Below are positions 1-6,532 of a DNA stretch of 8,766 nucleotides, in pieces. This DNA comes from Deferribacteres bacterium. Lineage in GTDB: Bacteria; Nitrospirota; Thermodesulfovibrionia; UBA6902. The stretch lies in the NCBI GenBank assembly GCA_013152795.1, contig JAADFS010000105.1, positions 1 through 8,766 of the forward strand. The letters run 5' to 3'. Numbering within the stretch: position 1 is the stretch's first letter; each line of letters opens with the position of its first letter. A program made the translations under genes and the position numbers. The notes below the pieces were generated by a model. It searched no databases and was not told the DNA's origin. It saw only the letters and a program-made list of their open reading frames with translations.

Positions 1-563
1 ATGATACGGTTAATATTTTCGGGGACAGGAAGGCAAGAAGGCTTAATGACCTTGTGACGATAAAGATAGCGGAGAGCCTCTCGGGCTCCGGTAAGGCCGA
101 TACCAGCACCAGCCGCGATTCATCGCTGGACGTCAAGCTCGAGGAACTGCTGGGCATGAACACCGATTTCAACATCCAGGACTGGCCCGTGCTGAACGGC
201 CTGTACAAGGACACCAATGTATTCAAGCCGGCGGCCAAGGGGAGCGCGAAATCACAGTTCAAGGGCAAGGGCGACACGAACAGGGAAGGCGAGCTTATAG
301 CGACCATAACGGCAAAGGTCGTGGAGGTCCTGCCCAACGGCAACCTGGTCCTGGAGGCGAGAAAGGAACTGACCATTAACAACGAGAGGCAGATACTCGT
401 GCTTTCAGGCATGGTGAGGCCTGATGATATCGATGCCGACAATACGGTCTCAAGCACCAAGGTGGCAGACGCAAGGGTTTACTATGTGGGTGACGGCGTA
501 ATCCAGGACAAGCAGAAACCGGGATGGCTCGTGAGAATTCTTGACAATGTATGGCCGTTTTGA
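1..563 (+). CDS. flgH: FlgH, flagellar L-ring protein (5' partial)
   Basis: FlgH is an outer-membrane lipoprotein that forms the L ring around the flagellar rod. The frame is open from base 3 at the window edge, so the gene starts upstream. A GTG at 54 is in frame but lies inside the conserved core and is not the true start: the residues before it (NIFGDRKARRLNDLVTIKIA) are typical FlgH. 186 residues are visible; the family is about 220-230, so roughly 45 N-terminal residues, including the signal peptide and lipobox cysteine, are missing. Conserved marks are the ADTSTSR stretch, the GEL-ATITAKVVEVLPNGNL segment in the middle, and the C-terminal end QKPGWLVRILDNVWPF, which closes almost every FlgH. 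The gene is followed after 49 bases by flgI, the usual L-ring/P-ring pairing. The identification is firm; only the start is unknown. Confidence 0.96.
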   Translation, partial: DTVNIFGDRKARRLNDLVTIKIAESLSGSGKADTSTSRDSSLDVKLEELLGMNTDFNIQDWPVLNGLYKDTNVFKPAAKGSAKSQFKGKGDTNREGELIATITAKVVEVLPNGNLVLEARKELTINNERQILVLSGMVRPDDIDADNTVSSTKVADARVYYVGDGVIQDKQKPGWLVRILDNVWPF

Positions 564-566
564 TGA

Positions 567-608
567 AGTTCAGAGTTCTGGGTTGAAGGGTTGAAGAGTT
601 AGGGGTTA
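567..608 (+). repeat. Degenerate heptad array between flgH and flgI
   Basis: The spacer between flgH and flgI is built from imperfect 7-8 base units centred on GTT. GTT occurs at 568, 575, 582, 590, 598 and 605, giving steps of 7, 7, 8, 8 and 7. The units read AGTTCAG, AGTTCTG, GGTTGAA, GGGTTGA, AGAGTTA and GGGGTTA. The last unit supplies the AGGGG ribosome-binding sequence of flgI. It resembles the heptameric short tandem repeats (STRR) described in cyanobacteria and seen between genes elsewhere; that comparison is inference. Confidence 0.55.
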
Positions 609-612
609 AGAA

Positions 613-1734
613 ATGAAAACCGGATATATGAAAAAAATAATATTGGTTGCGGTCCTGATTTTACTTTTCACTTTTCACTTTTCACTTTTCACTTATTCTT
701 TTGCCGAGCGCATCAAGGATATTGCGAGTTTTGAAGGGGTCAGGGATAATCAGCTTATCGGCTACGGCGTGGTGGTCGGGCTTGACGGTTCCGGCGATAA
801 AGGCCGGGCCGCGGTACAGAGCATTGTGAACATGCTGAGAAGAATGGGGCTTACGCTGAACCCTGCCGACCTTAAGAGCAAAAGCATTGCGGCGGTCGTG
901 ATTACAGCCACATTACCGCCGTTTGCAAAACCGGGTATAAAGATCGACGCCCTTGTTTCAACAATCGGGGATGCCAAGAGCATCCAGGGCGGCACACTCC
1001 TTCTTACCCCCCTCAAAGGCCCTGACGGCAAGGTCTACGGCCTTGCCCAGGGTCCCGTCTCAATAGGCGGCTTTGCCGCGGAAGGCGGGGCGGCCTCGGT
1101 GCAGAAGAATCATCCGACGGCGGGAAGAATCCCCGCAGGCGTGACGATAGAAAGGGAGCCTGTCTTCACCCTCGGCAACGGCAGGGATATAAGGCTCTTT
1201 CTCCACAAGGCTGATTTCGCGGTCGCAAATGAGATATCAAGAAAAATAAATATTGCCCTCGGCGGTGACTATGCCTCCCCTGTTGACCCGTCTGCCGTGA
1301 GGCTTTTGATTCCCGATGAATACAGGGATAACCTCGTGGCCCTTATTACAAAGGTCGATATGCTGGATGTCGAAATGGACATGCCGGCCAGGATTGTTAT
1401 CAACGAAAGGACAGGTACGGTGATCATCGGCAAGAATGTGACGATTTCCCCTGTGGCGATCGCGCACGGTTCCCTTGCCATTGACATTACAGAGCAGCCC
1501 AAGGTTTCCCAGCCGCCGCCGTTTGCGCCGGGAAAGGCCGAGACAACCGTTGTGCCCCGGACGGACATCAATGTCCGGGAGCAGAAGGCGTCGCTGGTTG
1601 AGGTCTCCGGCGTTACCCTCGGTGAAGTGGTAAAGGCCCTGAATCTCCTGGGCGTGACCCCCCGCGACCTGATCTCGATACTTCAGGCATTAAAGGCAGC
1701 CGGTGCATTGCAGGCGGAGCTGGAGATAATATGA
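613..1734 (+). CDS. flgI: FlgI, flagellar P-ring protein precursor
   Basis: FlgI is the periplasmic protein that assembles into the P ring in the peptidoglycan layer around the rod. The 373-residue product matches the family length (about 365-370). It has a Sec signal peptide: basic start, hydrophobic core about residues 9-30, and likely cleavage after SFA at residue 31. The mature start ERIKDIASFEGVRDNQLIGY and the GVVVGLDGSGDK motif are typical, as is the C-terminal VSGVTLGEVVKALNLLGV stretch. The ATG at 613 is chosen because AGGGG (601-605) lies 7 bases upstream; the internal ATG at 628 would also leave a complete signal peptide but has no clear ribosome-binding site. The signal-peptide codons contain four copies of TTTTCAC, which makes the frame sensitive to repeat slippage. 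The stop overlaps the flgJ start (ATGA). Confidence 0.97.
   Translation: MKTGYMKKIILVAVLILLFTFHFSLFTYSFAERIKDIASFEGVRDNQLIGYGVVVGLDGSGDKGRAAVQSIVNMLRRMGLTLNPADLKSKSIAAVVITATLPPFAKPGIKIDALVSTIGDAKSIQGGTLLLTPLKGPDGKVYGLAQGPVSIGGFAAEGGAASVQKNHPTAGRIPAGVTIEREPVFTLGNGRDIRLFLHKADFAVANEISRKINIALGGDYASPVDPSAVRLLIPDEYRDNLVALITKVDMLDVEMDMPARIVINERTGTVIIGKNVTISPVAIAHGSLAIDITEQPKVSQPPPFAPGKAETTVVPRTDINVREQKASLVEVSGVTLGEVVKALNLLGVTPRDLISILQALKAAGALQAELEII
665..692 (+). repeat. Heptanucleotide tandem repeat (TTTTCAC)x4 within flgI
   Basis: Four perfect copies of TTTTCAC run through the codons for the second half of the FlgI signal peptide (residues about 18-27), with partial units on both sides (TTAC before, TTATTC after). 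Seven is not a multiple of three, so gaining or losing a unit shifts the frame. From the sequence, loss of one unit would lead to a TGA at 827-829, and gain of one to a TGA at 732-734 (current coordinates). Confidence 0.9.
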
Positions 1735-2036
1735 TCAATCTGATATCAGAAGTCAGCGCCCCGCAGCCGGGCGGAGCGGACAGGAGCACGGAGTATAGAA
1801 AGGTTGCGAGAGAGATGGAGTCTCTCTTTGCATACCAGTTGATAAAGGTGATGAGAGAGACGGCAGAGAGCATGTCTTCTGAAAAAAAGGGCCCTGGATA
1901 CGATACATACATGAGCCTTTTTGATATGGAGGTCTCAAGGCTCCTGGCGGAGAGGGGGCTCGGCCTCAGTGACGCAATAGTCAGATGGATGCAGAGAATG
2001 CCGGAGATAAACAGGGCTGCAACCGAAGAGGATTAA
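1731..2036 (+). CDS. flgJ: FlgJ-type rod-binding protein without muramidase domain
   Basis: This 101-residue protein corresponds to the N-terminal rod-binding domain of FlgJ, which caps the growing rod in the periplasm. The family pattern is visible: AREMESLFAYQLIKVMRET (residues about 26-44), then a GYDTYMSLFDMEVSRLLA helix (56-73) and the RGLGLSDAI ending (75-83). Gammaproteobacterial FlgJ is about 300 residues and carries a C-terminal peptidoglycan hydrolase; none is present here, so a separate hydrolase elsewhere must open the wall if one is needed. Stand-alone versions are common outside Gammaproteobacteria. The ATG at 1731 overlaps the flgI stop by four bases, implying translational coupling. 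Its own stop codon (2034-2036) lies within the -35 box of the sigma-28 promoter for the next genes. Confidence 0.9.
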   Translation: MINLISEVSAPQPGGADRSTEYRKVAREMESLFAYQLIKVMRETAESMSSEKKGPGYDTYMSLFDMEVSRLLAERGLGLSDAIVRWMQRMPEINRAATEED

Positions 2037-2061
2037 AGTTTTTAGGGGGAAAGGCCGATAA
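2034..2061 (+). promoter_or_regulatory. Sigma-28 (FliA) promoter for flgM and downstream genes
   Basis: TAAAGTTT at 2034-2041 and GCCGATAA at 2054-2061 are exact copies of the two boxes of the E. coli FliA consensus, separated by 12 bases instead of the usual 11. The -35 box begins on the flgJ stop codon TAA. A start of transcription near 2068 would give a leader of about 185 bases before flgM. The position, immediately before the anti-sigma-28 gene and the hook-filament genes, fits late-class control and negative feedback by FlgM. Confidence 0.85.
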
Positions 2062-2253
2062 AATAAGCAAGAAGTGTAAAGAAAATTGACAACAAGGTTA
2101 AGCGAACAACACCTCTATTACAGAACCATACGAGAGATGCTGAAAAGGAGTGTTAAATAAAATGACAAGAGGTAATACAAGGGTCTTTCAACCTCGGGTT
2201 GATAACTGGTAAAATGCAGGCAGTAAAATCTGTTAGAGAAAGGGGGGTAAGAT
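2062..2253 (+). other. Long 5' leader between the sigma-28 promoter and flgM
   Basis: About 190 bases separate the -10 box from the flgM start. The stretch is AT-rich and holds no long ORF. It contains a possible 16-codon ORF preceded by AAGGAG, a short hairpin TCAACC-TCG-GGTTGA (2188-2202) inside that ORF, and a G-rich flgM ribosome-binding site (AGGGGGG, 2241-2247). No recognised riboswitch class is visible. Function of the leader is unknown. Confidence 0.5.
2162..2212 (+). CDS. Possible 16-aa leader peptide upstream of flgM
   Basis: ATG at 2162 opens a 16-codon frame, MTRGNTRVFQPRVDNW, ending in TAA at 2210-2212. AAGGAG at 2145-2150 lies 11 bases upstream, a somewhat long but usable spacing. 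The frame contains the hairpin at 2188-2202. It ends 41 bases before flgM. I recognise no family; the ORF may be chance. The only support is the ribosome-binding site and its place in a long leader. Confidence 0.2.
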   Translation: MTRGNTRVFQPRVDNW

Positions 2254-2550
2254 ATGAAGATCCAGGGAACTAATCCAGTTGAAGGACAGGACGTATACAA
2301 CAACAGGGTCAAGGACATAAGCAAGAACCATGACACGGAGCAGAAAGACAATGCCAATAAAGCCGATGACAGCAAGGACAGGATAACTCTTTCCGGCAAG
2401 GCAAAAGAGATAAACGAGCTGAAGAGCATTATAGATCAGATGCCGGAGATAAGGACTGACAGGATTGAGTCAATTAAAAAGGCGATTGATGCCGGGACAT
2501 ATAATGTGGACCTGCTGAATGTGGCAAAGAAGATACTGGAAGAAATATGA
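2254..2550 (+). CDS. flgM: FlgM, anti-sigma-28 factor
   Basis: FlgM binds sigma-28 (FliA) and blocks late flagellar transcription until the hook-basal body is complete, when it is exported through the flagellar channel. The 98-residue product is typical in length. The first ~45 residues are polar and low in hydrophobic residues, as expected for the disordered export half. The conserved block starts at DRITLSGKA (42-50) and continues as TDRIESIKKAIDAGTYNVD (68-86), the sigma-binding helical half. The start at 2254 follows AGGGGGG with 6 bases between. The gene is first after a sigma-28 promoter, so it is likely autoregulated, and it overlaps flgN by ATGA. Confidence 0.93.
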   Translation: MKIQGTNPVEGQDVYNNRVKDISKNHDTEQKDNANKADDSKDRITLSGKAKEINELKSIIDQMPEIRTDRIESIKKAIDAGTYNVDLLNVAKKILEEI

Positions 2551-3002
2551 CATCCGAACTGGCTGTTGAGAATATTCTGAAGGAACAGATCAATACTTAC
2601 AAGACACTTCACGACCTCCTCGGAAGGGAAAGGGAGTGTCTGCTTAACATTGATGCGGAACGGCTCGAAGAGATATCAAAGGAGAAGGACACCATCGTTA
2701 TGAGGCTGCGGCTCCTTGAAGAGGAACGCCGGAGGCTCATAATAAAGATTGCCGGAGACAGGGGGGTGAGCGCTGAGATTAATCTCAGGGAACTCGCCGG
2801 AATCACGGGCAATGATGTATTCTCCGAGCTGCGCTCCACTCTGTTGTCCCTCCTTCAGAGCATAGAGGAGATGAACAGGTTCAACTCCATACTGATAGAC
2901 CGCTCCATAAATTATATAAGGACAAACATAAATTTTCTCAGACCGTTTACAAAGGAGGATGTCCCCCTGACCAGCGGGGCCCTCCTGTCAAAGGAGACAT
3001 AG
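2547..3002 (+). CDS. flgN: FlgN, export chaperone for FlgK and FlgL
   Basis: FlgN is a cytoplasmic chaperone that binds the C-termini of FlgK and FlgL and delivers them to the flagellar export apparatus. The 151-residue product is almost wholly helical in pattern and rich in charged heptads, with a long E/R-rich stretch about residues 25-70 (including KDTIVMRLRLLEEERRRLI) and a second helical region about 90-125. These fit the FlgN family in length and character; sequence identity in this family is low, so context matters: it lies between flgM and its two clients flgK and flgL. It overlaps the flgM stop by four bases, and its TAG is directly followed by the flgK ATG. AAAGGAG at its 3' end (2991-2997) serves flgK. 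Confidence 0.88.
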   Translation: MTSELAVENILKEQINTYKTLHDLLGRERECLLNIDAERLEEISKEKDTIVMRLRLLEEERRRLIIKIAGDRGVSAEINLRELAGITGNDVFSELRSTLLSLLQSIEEMNRFNSILIDRSINYIRTNINFLRPFTKEDVPLTSGALLSKET

Positions 3003-4670
3003 ATGTCCCTCTTAGGACTTTTCGATATAGGCAGATCCGGAATTTACGCAAACCAGAAGGCCCTTCGCGTATCAAGCAATAATATCGCGAATGTGAACAC
3101 CCCCGGCTACAGCCGCCAGGATGTAGTAATGCGGATAGCCAACCCTATTGAAATGAACGGGAATTATCTGGGCAGGGGCGTTGGGAAGGTCGATATAAGG
3201 AGGGCGTTTGACGGTTTTATCTTTTACCAGATCCTCGGGCAGAGCTCAAGCTATGGGAAGTCCTTCTCGGTCGACCGGGGGATGAGCCATGTCGAGCAGA
3301 TTTTCAATGAAGCCCAGGACTTCGGGCTGTCAAATGCCATGACCGATTATTTCAATGCATGGCAGGAGGTTGCCGCCAACCCCCATGAAACGGCCCAGAG
3401 GTCCATGCTCCTCGTAAAGGCCGAGGCCTTTGTCAACACGGCCAAACAGATGGAAAACGATCTGAAGAACACACTGAATTTCGTAAATGATGAAATCAAG
3501 GATGTAGTGGACCAGATAAATGTACTGACAAAGAATATCGCCACGGTGAACGGAAAGATAATAGAAGTTGAGGCGGGCGGCGTTGAGACGGCGAACGTAT
3601 TCAGGGACCAGAGGGAGCAGATGATGAAGGAGCTTGCCGAGCTCATAGATTATGACTGGTATGAGGACAAGGACGGCTCTGTCTCGATTGTTGCAGGCAG
3701 GGGCAGCATCGTGGCGGGTGTCCAGTCATATGAGTTGTCAACGGCCCTTAACCTCGAGGGAGACAGAAACGTATACCACGGCAAAACGGATATAACCTCT
3801 TTTTTCCACAGCGGCAGGCTCGGCGGATATGTTTCCCTCAGGAATGATATCAAGTCAAGGCCGTTGCTCAGCCTGAGAAAGCTCGTTGCATCAATAATTG
3901 AAGAGACGAATTACCTTCATAAAAGCTCATCTTCAAGACCCACCTATGATCTGGACGGCAACGCAGGCACGGATTTTTTCGATGCGATGAAGTTATATAC
4001 ACGGGATGACACAACAGGCGGCTCAGGCGCGGTTATAACATCGGCAGCGATTTATGACTATGACCCCTCGGTGTTGGCGCTTAATGAATATGACATAACC
4101 TTTGTGGATGTATCGGGAACACTGAATTACCAGGTGCGCAATCATGAAACAGGCGCGCTTGTAAAACAGGGCGCATACACTTCCGGGGACAACATCGATT
4201 TCAACGGCATCAGGGTGGTTATTACAGACGGCTCCTCCGCGCCTTCTGTAAATGACAGTTTTTTTGTAAGCCCTCTGAAGAGCGTGATCGAGAATTTCAA
4301 GGTGGCCGTAACAAGCGGCAGGCAGGTAGCGGCGGCGAAATCATCATCCGCTTTGCCGGGTGACAACACCAATGCACTGGATATTATAGACAAGTACACC
4401 TCGCAGATATCCAATCTCGGCAGCGTTACCTATGAGGATTATTACGCGGAGACGGTTTCAACCGTTGGATCGCTGTCGCAGTCGGCTTCCGACAGCCTTG
4501 AGTTTGAGGATAATCTGCTGTTTGAACTGAAAAACAGGCGGGAGTCCGTATCGGGCGTGTCCCTTGATGAGGAGGCGGCCAACCTTATCAGATATCAGCG
4601 CGCATTTGAGGCAGGCGCAAGGATCATAAAGCTGACGGACGAACTCCTGGAGATGATCATCAACATATGA
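3003..4670 (+). CDS. flgK: FlgK, hook-associated protein 1 (HAP1)
   Basis: FlgK forms the first of the two junction layers between hook and filament and is exported through the flagellar type III system. The 555-residue product is close to the E. coli length (547). The N-terminal D0 helix with SNNIANVNTPGYSRQ (25-39) is the signature of rod/hook/HAP proteins. A second conserved region follows about residues 95-215 (FNEAQDFGLSNAMTDYFNAW, VETANVFRDQREQMMKELAE). The middle (about 310-440) is the variable, surface-exposed domain. The C-terminal D0 helix, GVSLDEEAANLIRYQRAFEA onward to residue 551, is typical and is the part FlgN recognises in characterised systems. There is no signal peptide, as expected for type III export. 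The ribosome-binding site is AAAGGAG inside flgN; the stop overlaps flgL by ATGA. Confidence 0.97.
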   Translation: MSLLGLFDIGRSGIYANQKALRVSSNNIANVNTPGYSRQDVVMRIANPIEMNGNYLGRGVGKVDIRRAFDGFIFYQILGQSSSYGKSFSVDRGMSHVEQIFNEAQDFGLSNAMTDYFNAWQEVAANPHETAQRSMLLVKAEAFVNTAKQMENDLKNTLNFVNDEIKDVVDQINVLTKNIATVNGKIIEVEAGGVETANVFRDQREQMMKELAELIDYDWYEDKDGSVSIVAGRGSIVAGVQSYELSTALNLEGDRNVYHGKTDITSFFHSGRLGGYVSLRNDIKSRPLLSLRKLVASIIEETNYLHKSSSSRPTYDLDGNAGTDFFDAMKLYTRDDTTGGSGAVITSAAIYDYDPSVLALNEYDITFVDVSGTLNYQVRNHETGALVKQGAYTSGDNIDFNGIRVVITDGSSAPSVNDSFFVSPLKSVIENFKVAVTSGRQVAAAKSSSALPGDNTNALDIIDKYTSQISNLGSVTYEDYYAETVSTVGSLSQSASDSLEFEDNLLFELKNRRESVSGVSLDEEAANLIRYQRAFEAGARIIKLTDELLEMIINI

Positions 4671-6229
4671 GAATCACCGCGTTCATGCTTTACAACCAGT
4701 TCTCGAAGTCCCTGAGCAAAAACCTCAGCGAGCTCGGAAAGGTACAGGAGCAATTAAGTTCCGGCAAGAAACTCACGAAACCGTCGGATGACGTAATAGC
4801 GCTGCGCGGCGCCATGTCTTACAAGGTCTCCATAAATGCAATAGAACAATTCAACAGGAATATAGATGAGGGTATAAGCACCCTCGGTCTTACCGAAACC
4901 CTCCTGAGCTCTTCGGAAAACATTCTCAGCAGGGCGAGGGAACTTGCCGTTTCCGCAAGCAGCGATACCTCCAACGCCACCACAAGGAAGATGACCTTTT
5001 ACGAGGTCCGGAATCTGTTCAGTGAACTTCTCGACATCGGTAACACCAGGCTTAGAAACAAGTACATATTTTCCGGATATAAAACCGGTACGCGGTCTTT
5101 CAGCTCTTCGGGTACGTACCAGGGAGATTCCAACAGCATGGAAATCTATGTAAGCGACGGAATAAAGGCCAGGATAAACGTCCCGGGTGACACGGCGTTC
5201 AGCGACACGACAAAGCTGATCACTTCCGACCTGACGGGACAGACGCTCACAGGCACGCTCAGGATCACAACAGGCTCCGGAAATCCCGTGAACGTTCCTG
5301 TCAAGGACGGCTCAACCAGCGCCTCGCCGGAGGAGATCAGGGATACCATAAATGCGCCGATGACGGGTTACTACACAGACGGAACCAGCACGGTGGGTAC
5401 GGGCACATTAACGATTAAGGTGGGAACGGATGATGCTGTAACCGTAGAGGTGAATTCAGGCAACAGCAATACCACTGTATCAACCCTTGCCACTTATATC
5501 AATAACAATGTCTCAGGCATAGAGGCGCGGCTCGCGACTGATGCAACCACGGGGCAGGTAAGGTTGTTTTTCAGGCCGACGACCGCGGGCACGCCTTTCA
5601 CCATCGAGGTATCGGACGACGACGGGAACGATACGGACAGCAGCGGACTCTCTGCGCTTCTCCATACTGACCTGAAGTCTAACCTCACGACCAATGCGCT
5701 GGGGATAGAGGCATTTGTAATAAACGGTGATTCCGACAAGAGACTGCTCTTTGCACCTGTTGTAGCCGGCACGAGTTTCACCATAGCAGTGGATGAAGAC
5801 GGAAACGGCAATTTTTCAGACGCAGGTGATACGGACACCACGGGCCTTTCACTGCTTTATCACGCATCCTCCACCTCGACAAATCTGACCGGCTCCATAA
5901 GTTTTTTCAAGATACTCGAGCACTTTGCAAATTCACTGTTGAACAATGATACAGCGGGTATCCGGGGAAGCATTTACCTGCTCGATGGCGCCATCGACTC
6001 GGTTGTCAATACTACGGCGGATGTGGGTTCCCGACTGAAGTATCTGGAGGATCAGAAAAAGAGGCTGGAGGAAAACAACATTTCCTACCAGCAGAGCCTT
6101 TCATCGCTGCAGGATGCGGATATAGCGGAAGTGGCGCTGTCAATGACAAAGATTCAGTCCACCCTTCAGGCTATGAGGATCTCGTCGTTGAAGAGCCTGT
6201 CGCAGTCGCTGTTTGATTTTCTGAGATAA
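4667..6229 (+). CDS. flgL: FlgL, hook-associated protein 3 (HAP3), enlarged
   Basis: FlgL forms the second junction layer, joining FlgK to flagellin. The N-terminal flagellin-like helices (1-140: QLSSGKKLTKPSDD, then NKYIFSGYKTGTRSF) and the C-terminal helices (about 410-520, ending SLSQSLFDFLR) are typical. At 520 residues it is much longer than E. coli FlgL (317). The extra length is an insert about residues 180-405. It begins with two segments resembling the flagellin hook IN motif (TLTGTLRITTG about 194-203; GTLTIKVGTDDAVTVEVNSG 246-265, then STLATYINNN). Two related repeats follow: IEA at 285 and 347, and AGTPFTIEV at 307 and AGTSFTIAV at 367, about 60 residues apart. Each ends in an acidic loop, DDDGNDTD (317-324) and DEDGNGNFSDAGDTD (376-390). 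FlgL is a likely FlgN client and overlaps the flgK stop. Confidence 0.95.
   Translation: MRITAFMLYNQFSKSLSKNLSELGKVQEQLSSGKKLTKPSDDVIALRGAMSYKVSINAIEQFNRNIDEGISTLGLTETLLSSSENILSRARELAVSASSDTSNATTRKMTFYEVRNLFSELLDIGNTRLRNKYIFSGYKTGTRSFSSSGTYQGDSNSMEIYVSDGIKARINVPGDTAFSDTTKLITSDLTGQTLTGTLRITTGSGNPVNVPVKDGSTSASPEEIRDTINAPMTGYYTDGTSTVGTGTLTIKVGTDDAVTVEVNSGNSNTTVSTLATYINNNVSGIEARLATDATTGQVRLFFRPTTAGTPFTIEVSDDDGNDTDSSGLSALLHTDLKSNLTTNALGIEAFVINGDSDKRLLFAPVVAGTSFTIAVDEDGNGNFSDAGDTDTTGLSLLYHASSTSTNLTGSISFFKILEHFANSLLNNDTAGIRGSIYLLDGAIDSVVNTTADVGSRLKYLEDQKKRLEENNISYQQSLSSLQDADIAEVALSMTKIQSTLQAMRISSLKSLSQSLFDFLR
5204..5881 (+). repeat. FlgL variable-domain insert with internal protein repeats
   Basis: This part of flgL encodes residues about 180-405, absent from short FlgL proteins. 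The repeat units are related at protein level (IEA...LFF/LLF...AGT-FTI-V...D-DGN...GLS-LLH/LLYH) but their DNA has diverged, so the duplication is old or under selection. The insert probably projects from the junction as surface domains. Confidence 0.6.
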
Positions 6230-6236
6230 GACAAAA

Positions 6237-6293
6237 CACCCTTCTGTATCCTTCCCTGCCGGGAAAAGTTAAGGTCGGGTGCCGAAAAGGAAG
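6237..6293 (+). promoter_or_regulatory. csrA leader with nested inverted repeats and a GGA-containing ribosome-binding site
   Basis: The 72-base gap between flgL and csrA contains TTCCC-TGCC-GGGAA (6252-6265), enclosed by CACCC (6237-6241) and GGGTG (6277-6281), so a two-helix fold is possible. AAGGAAG at 6287-6293 is the likely csrA ribosome-binding site and contains AAGGA, matching the ANGGA core recognised by CsrA. That allows autorepression, as known for csrA in E. coli, but this is inference. No T-run follows, so it is not a terminator. Confidence 0.4.
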
Positions 6294-6301
6294 AAAATAC
6301 A

Positions 6302-6532
6302 ATGCTTGTCTTGACACGGAAGCCGGGAGAAGTCGTAAGAATAGGCCATGAGATAACCATCAGGATAGTTGATATAAAGGGCAGGCAGGTAAAGATCGGG
6401 ATCGAGGCCCGTGCAGAGCTTCCGATATACCGGGAGGAGATATATGAAAAGATACAGGCTGAAAACCGACTCTCATCCGAATTGTCTCTGGATGAATTCG
6501 GCAGGATAAAGGAGGCCTTCAGGAGCAGATGA
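6302..6532 (+). CDS. csrA: CsrA, translational regulator
   Basis: CsrA is a small homodimeric RNA-binding protein that blocks translation by binding GGA motifs near ribosome-binding sites; next to flagellar genes it usually represses flagellin translation. The 76-residue product starts with MLVLTRKPGE, the family hallmark. RNA-binding residues L4 and R44 (within YREEIY, 43-48) are present, and the five-strand pattern (VVRIG, ITIRIVDI, QVKIGIEA) is intact. The 20-odd residues beyond position 55 form the C-terminal extension common in bacteria whose CsrA is held by FliW. One oddity is the segment EARAEL (35-40), where most members have a proline after the alanine (AP). The start follows AAGGAAG. 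csrA overlaps fliW by ATGA, so the regulator and its antagonist are probably made together. Confidence 0.96.
   Translation: MLVLTRKPGEVVRIGHEITIRIVDIKGRQVKIGIEARAELPIYREEIYEKIQAENRLSSELSLDEFGRIKEAFRSR

Noticed and set aside
54..56. GTG as the start of flgH
   Set aside because: The residues encoded upstream in the same frame are conserved FlgH sequence, so the gene begins outside the window.
2086..2091. Perfect TTGACA as a sigma-70 -35 box in the flgM leader
   Set aside because: No acceptable -10 box lies 16-18 bases downstream (the bases there read ACACCT); the nearest TATTAC is about 24 bases away.
2118..2429. Minus-strand ORF of 103 codons over the flgM leader and flgM
   Set aside because: Shadow of flgM; hydrophobic product arises from the antisense of a polar, lysine-rich coding sequence.
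6264..6288. Second sigma-28-like promoter before csrA (AAAAGTTA ... GCCGAAAA)
   Set aside because: The spacer is only 9 bases, and the transcript would begin past the csrA ribosome-binding site.
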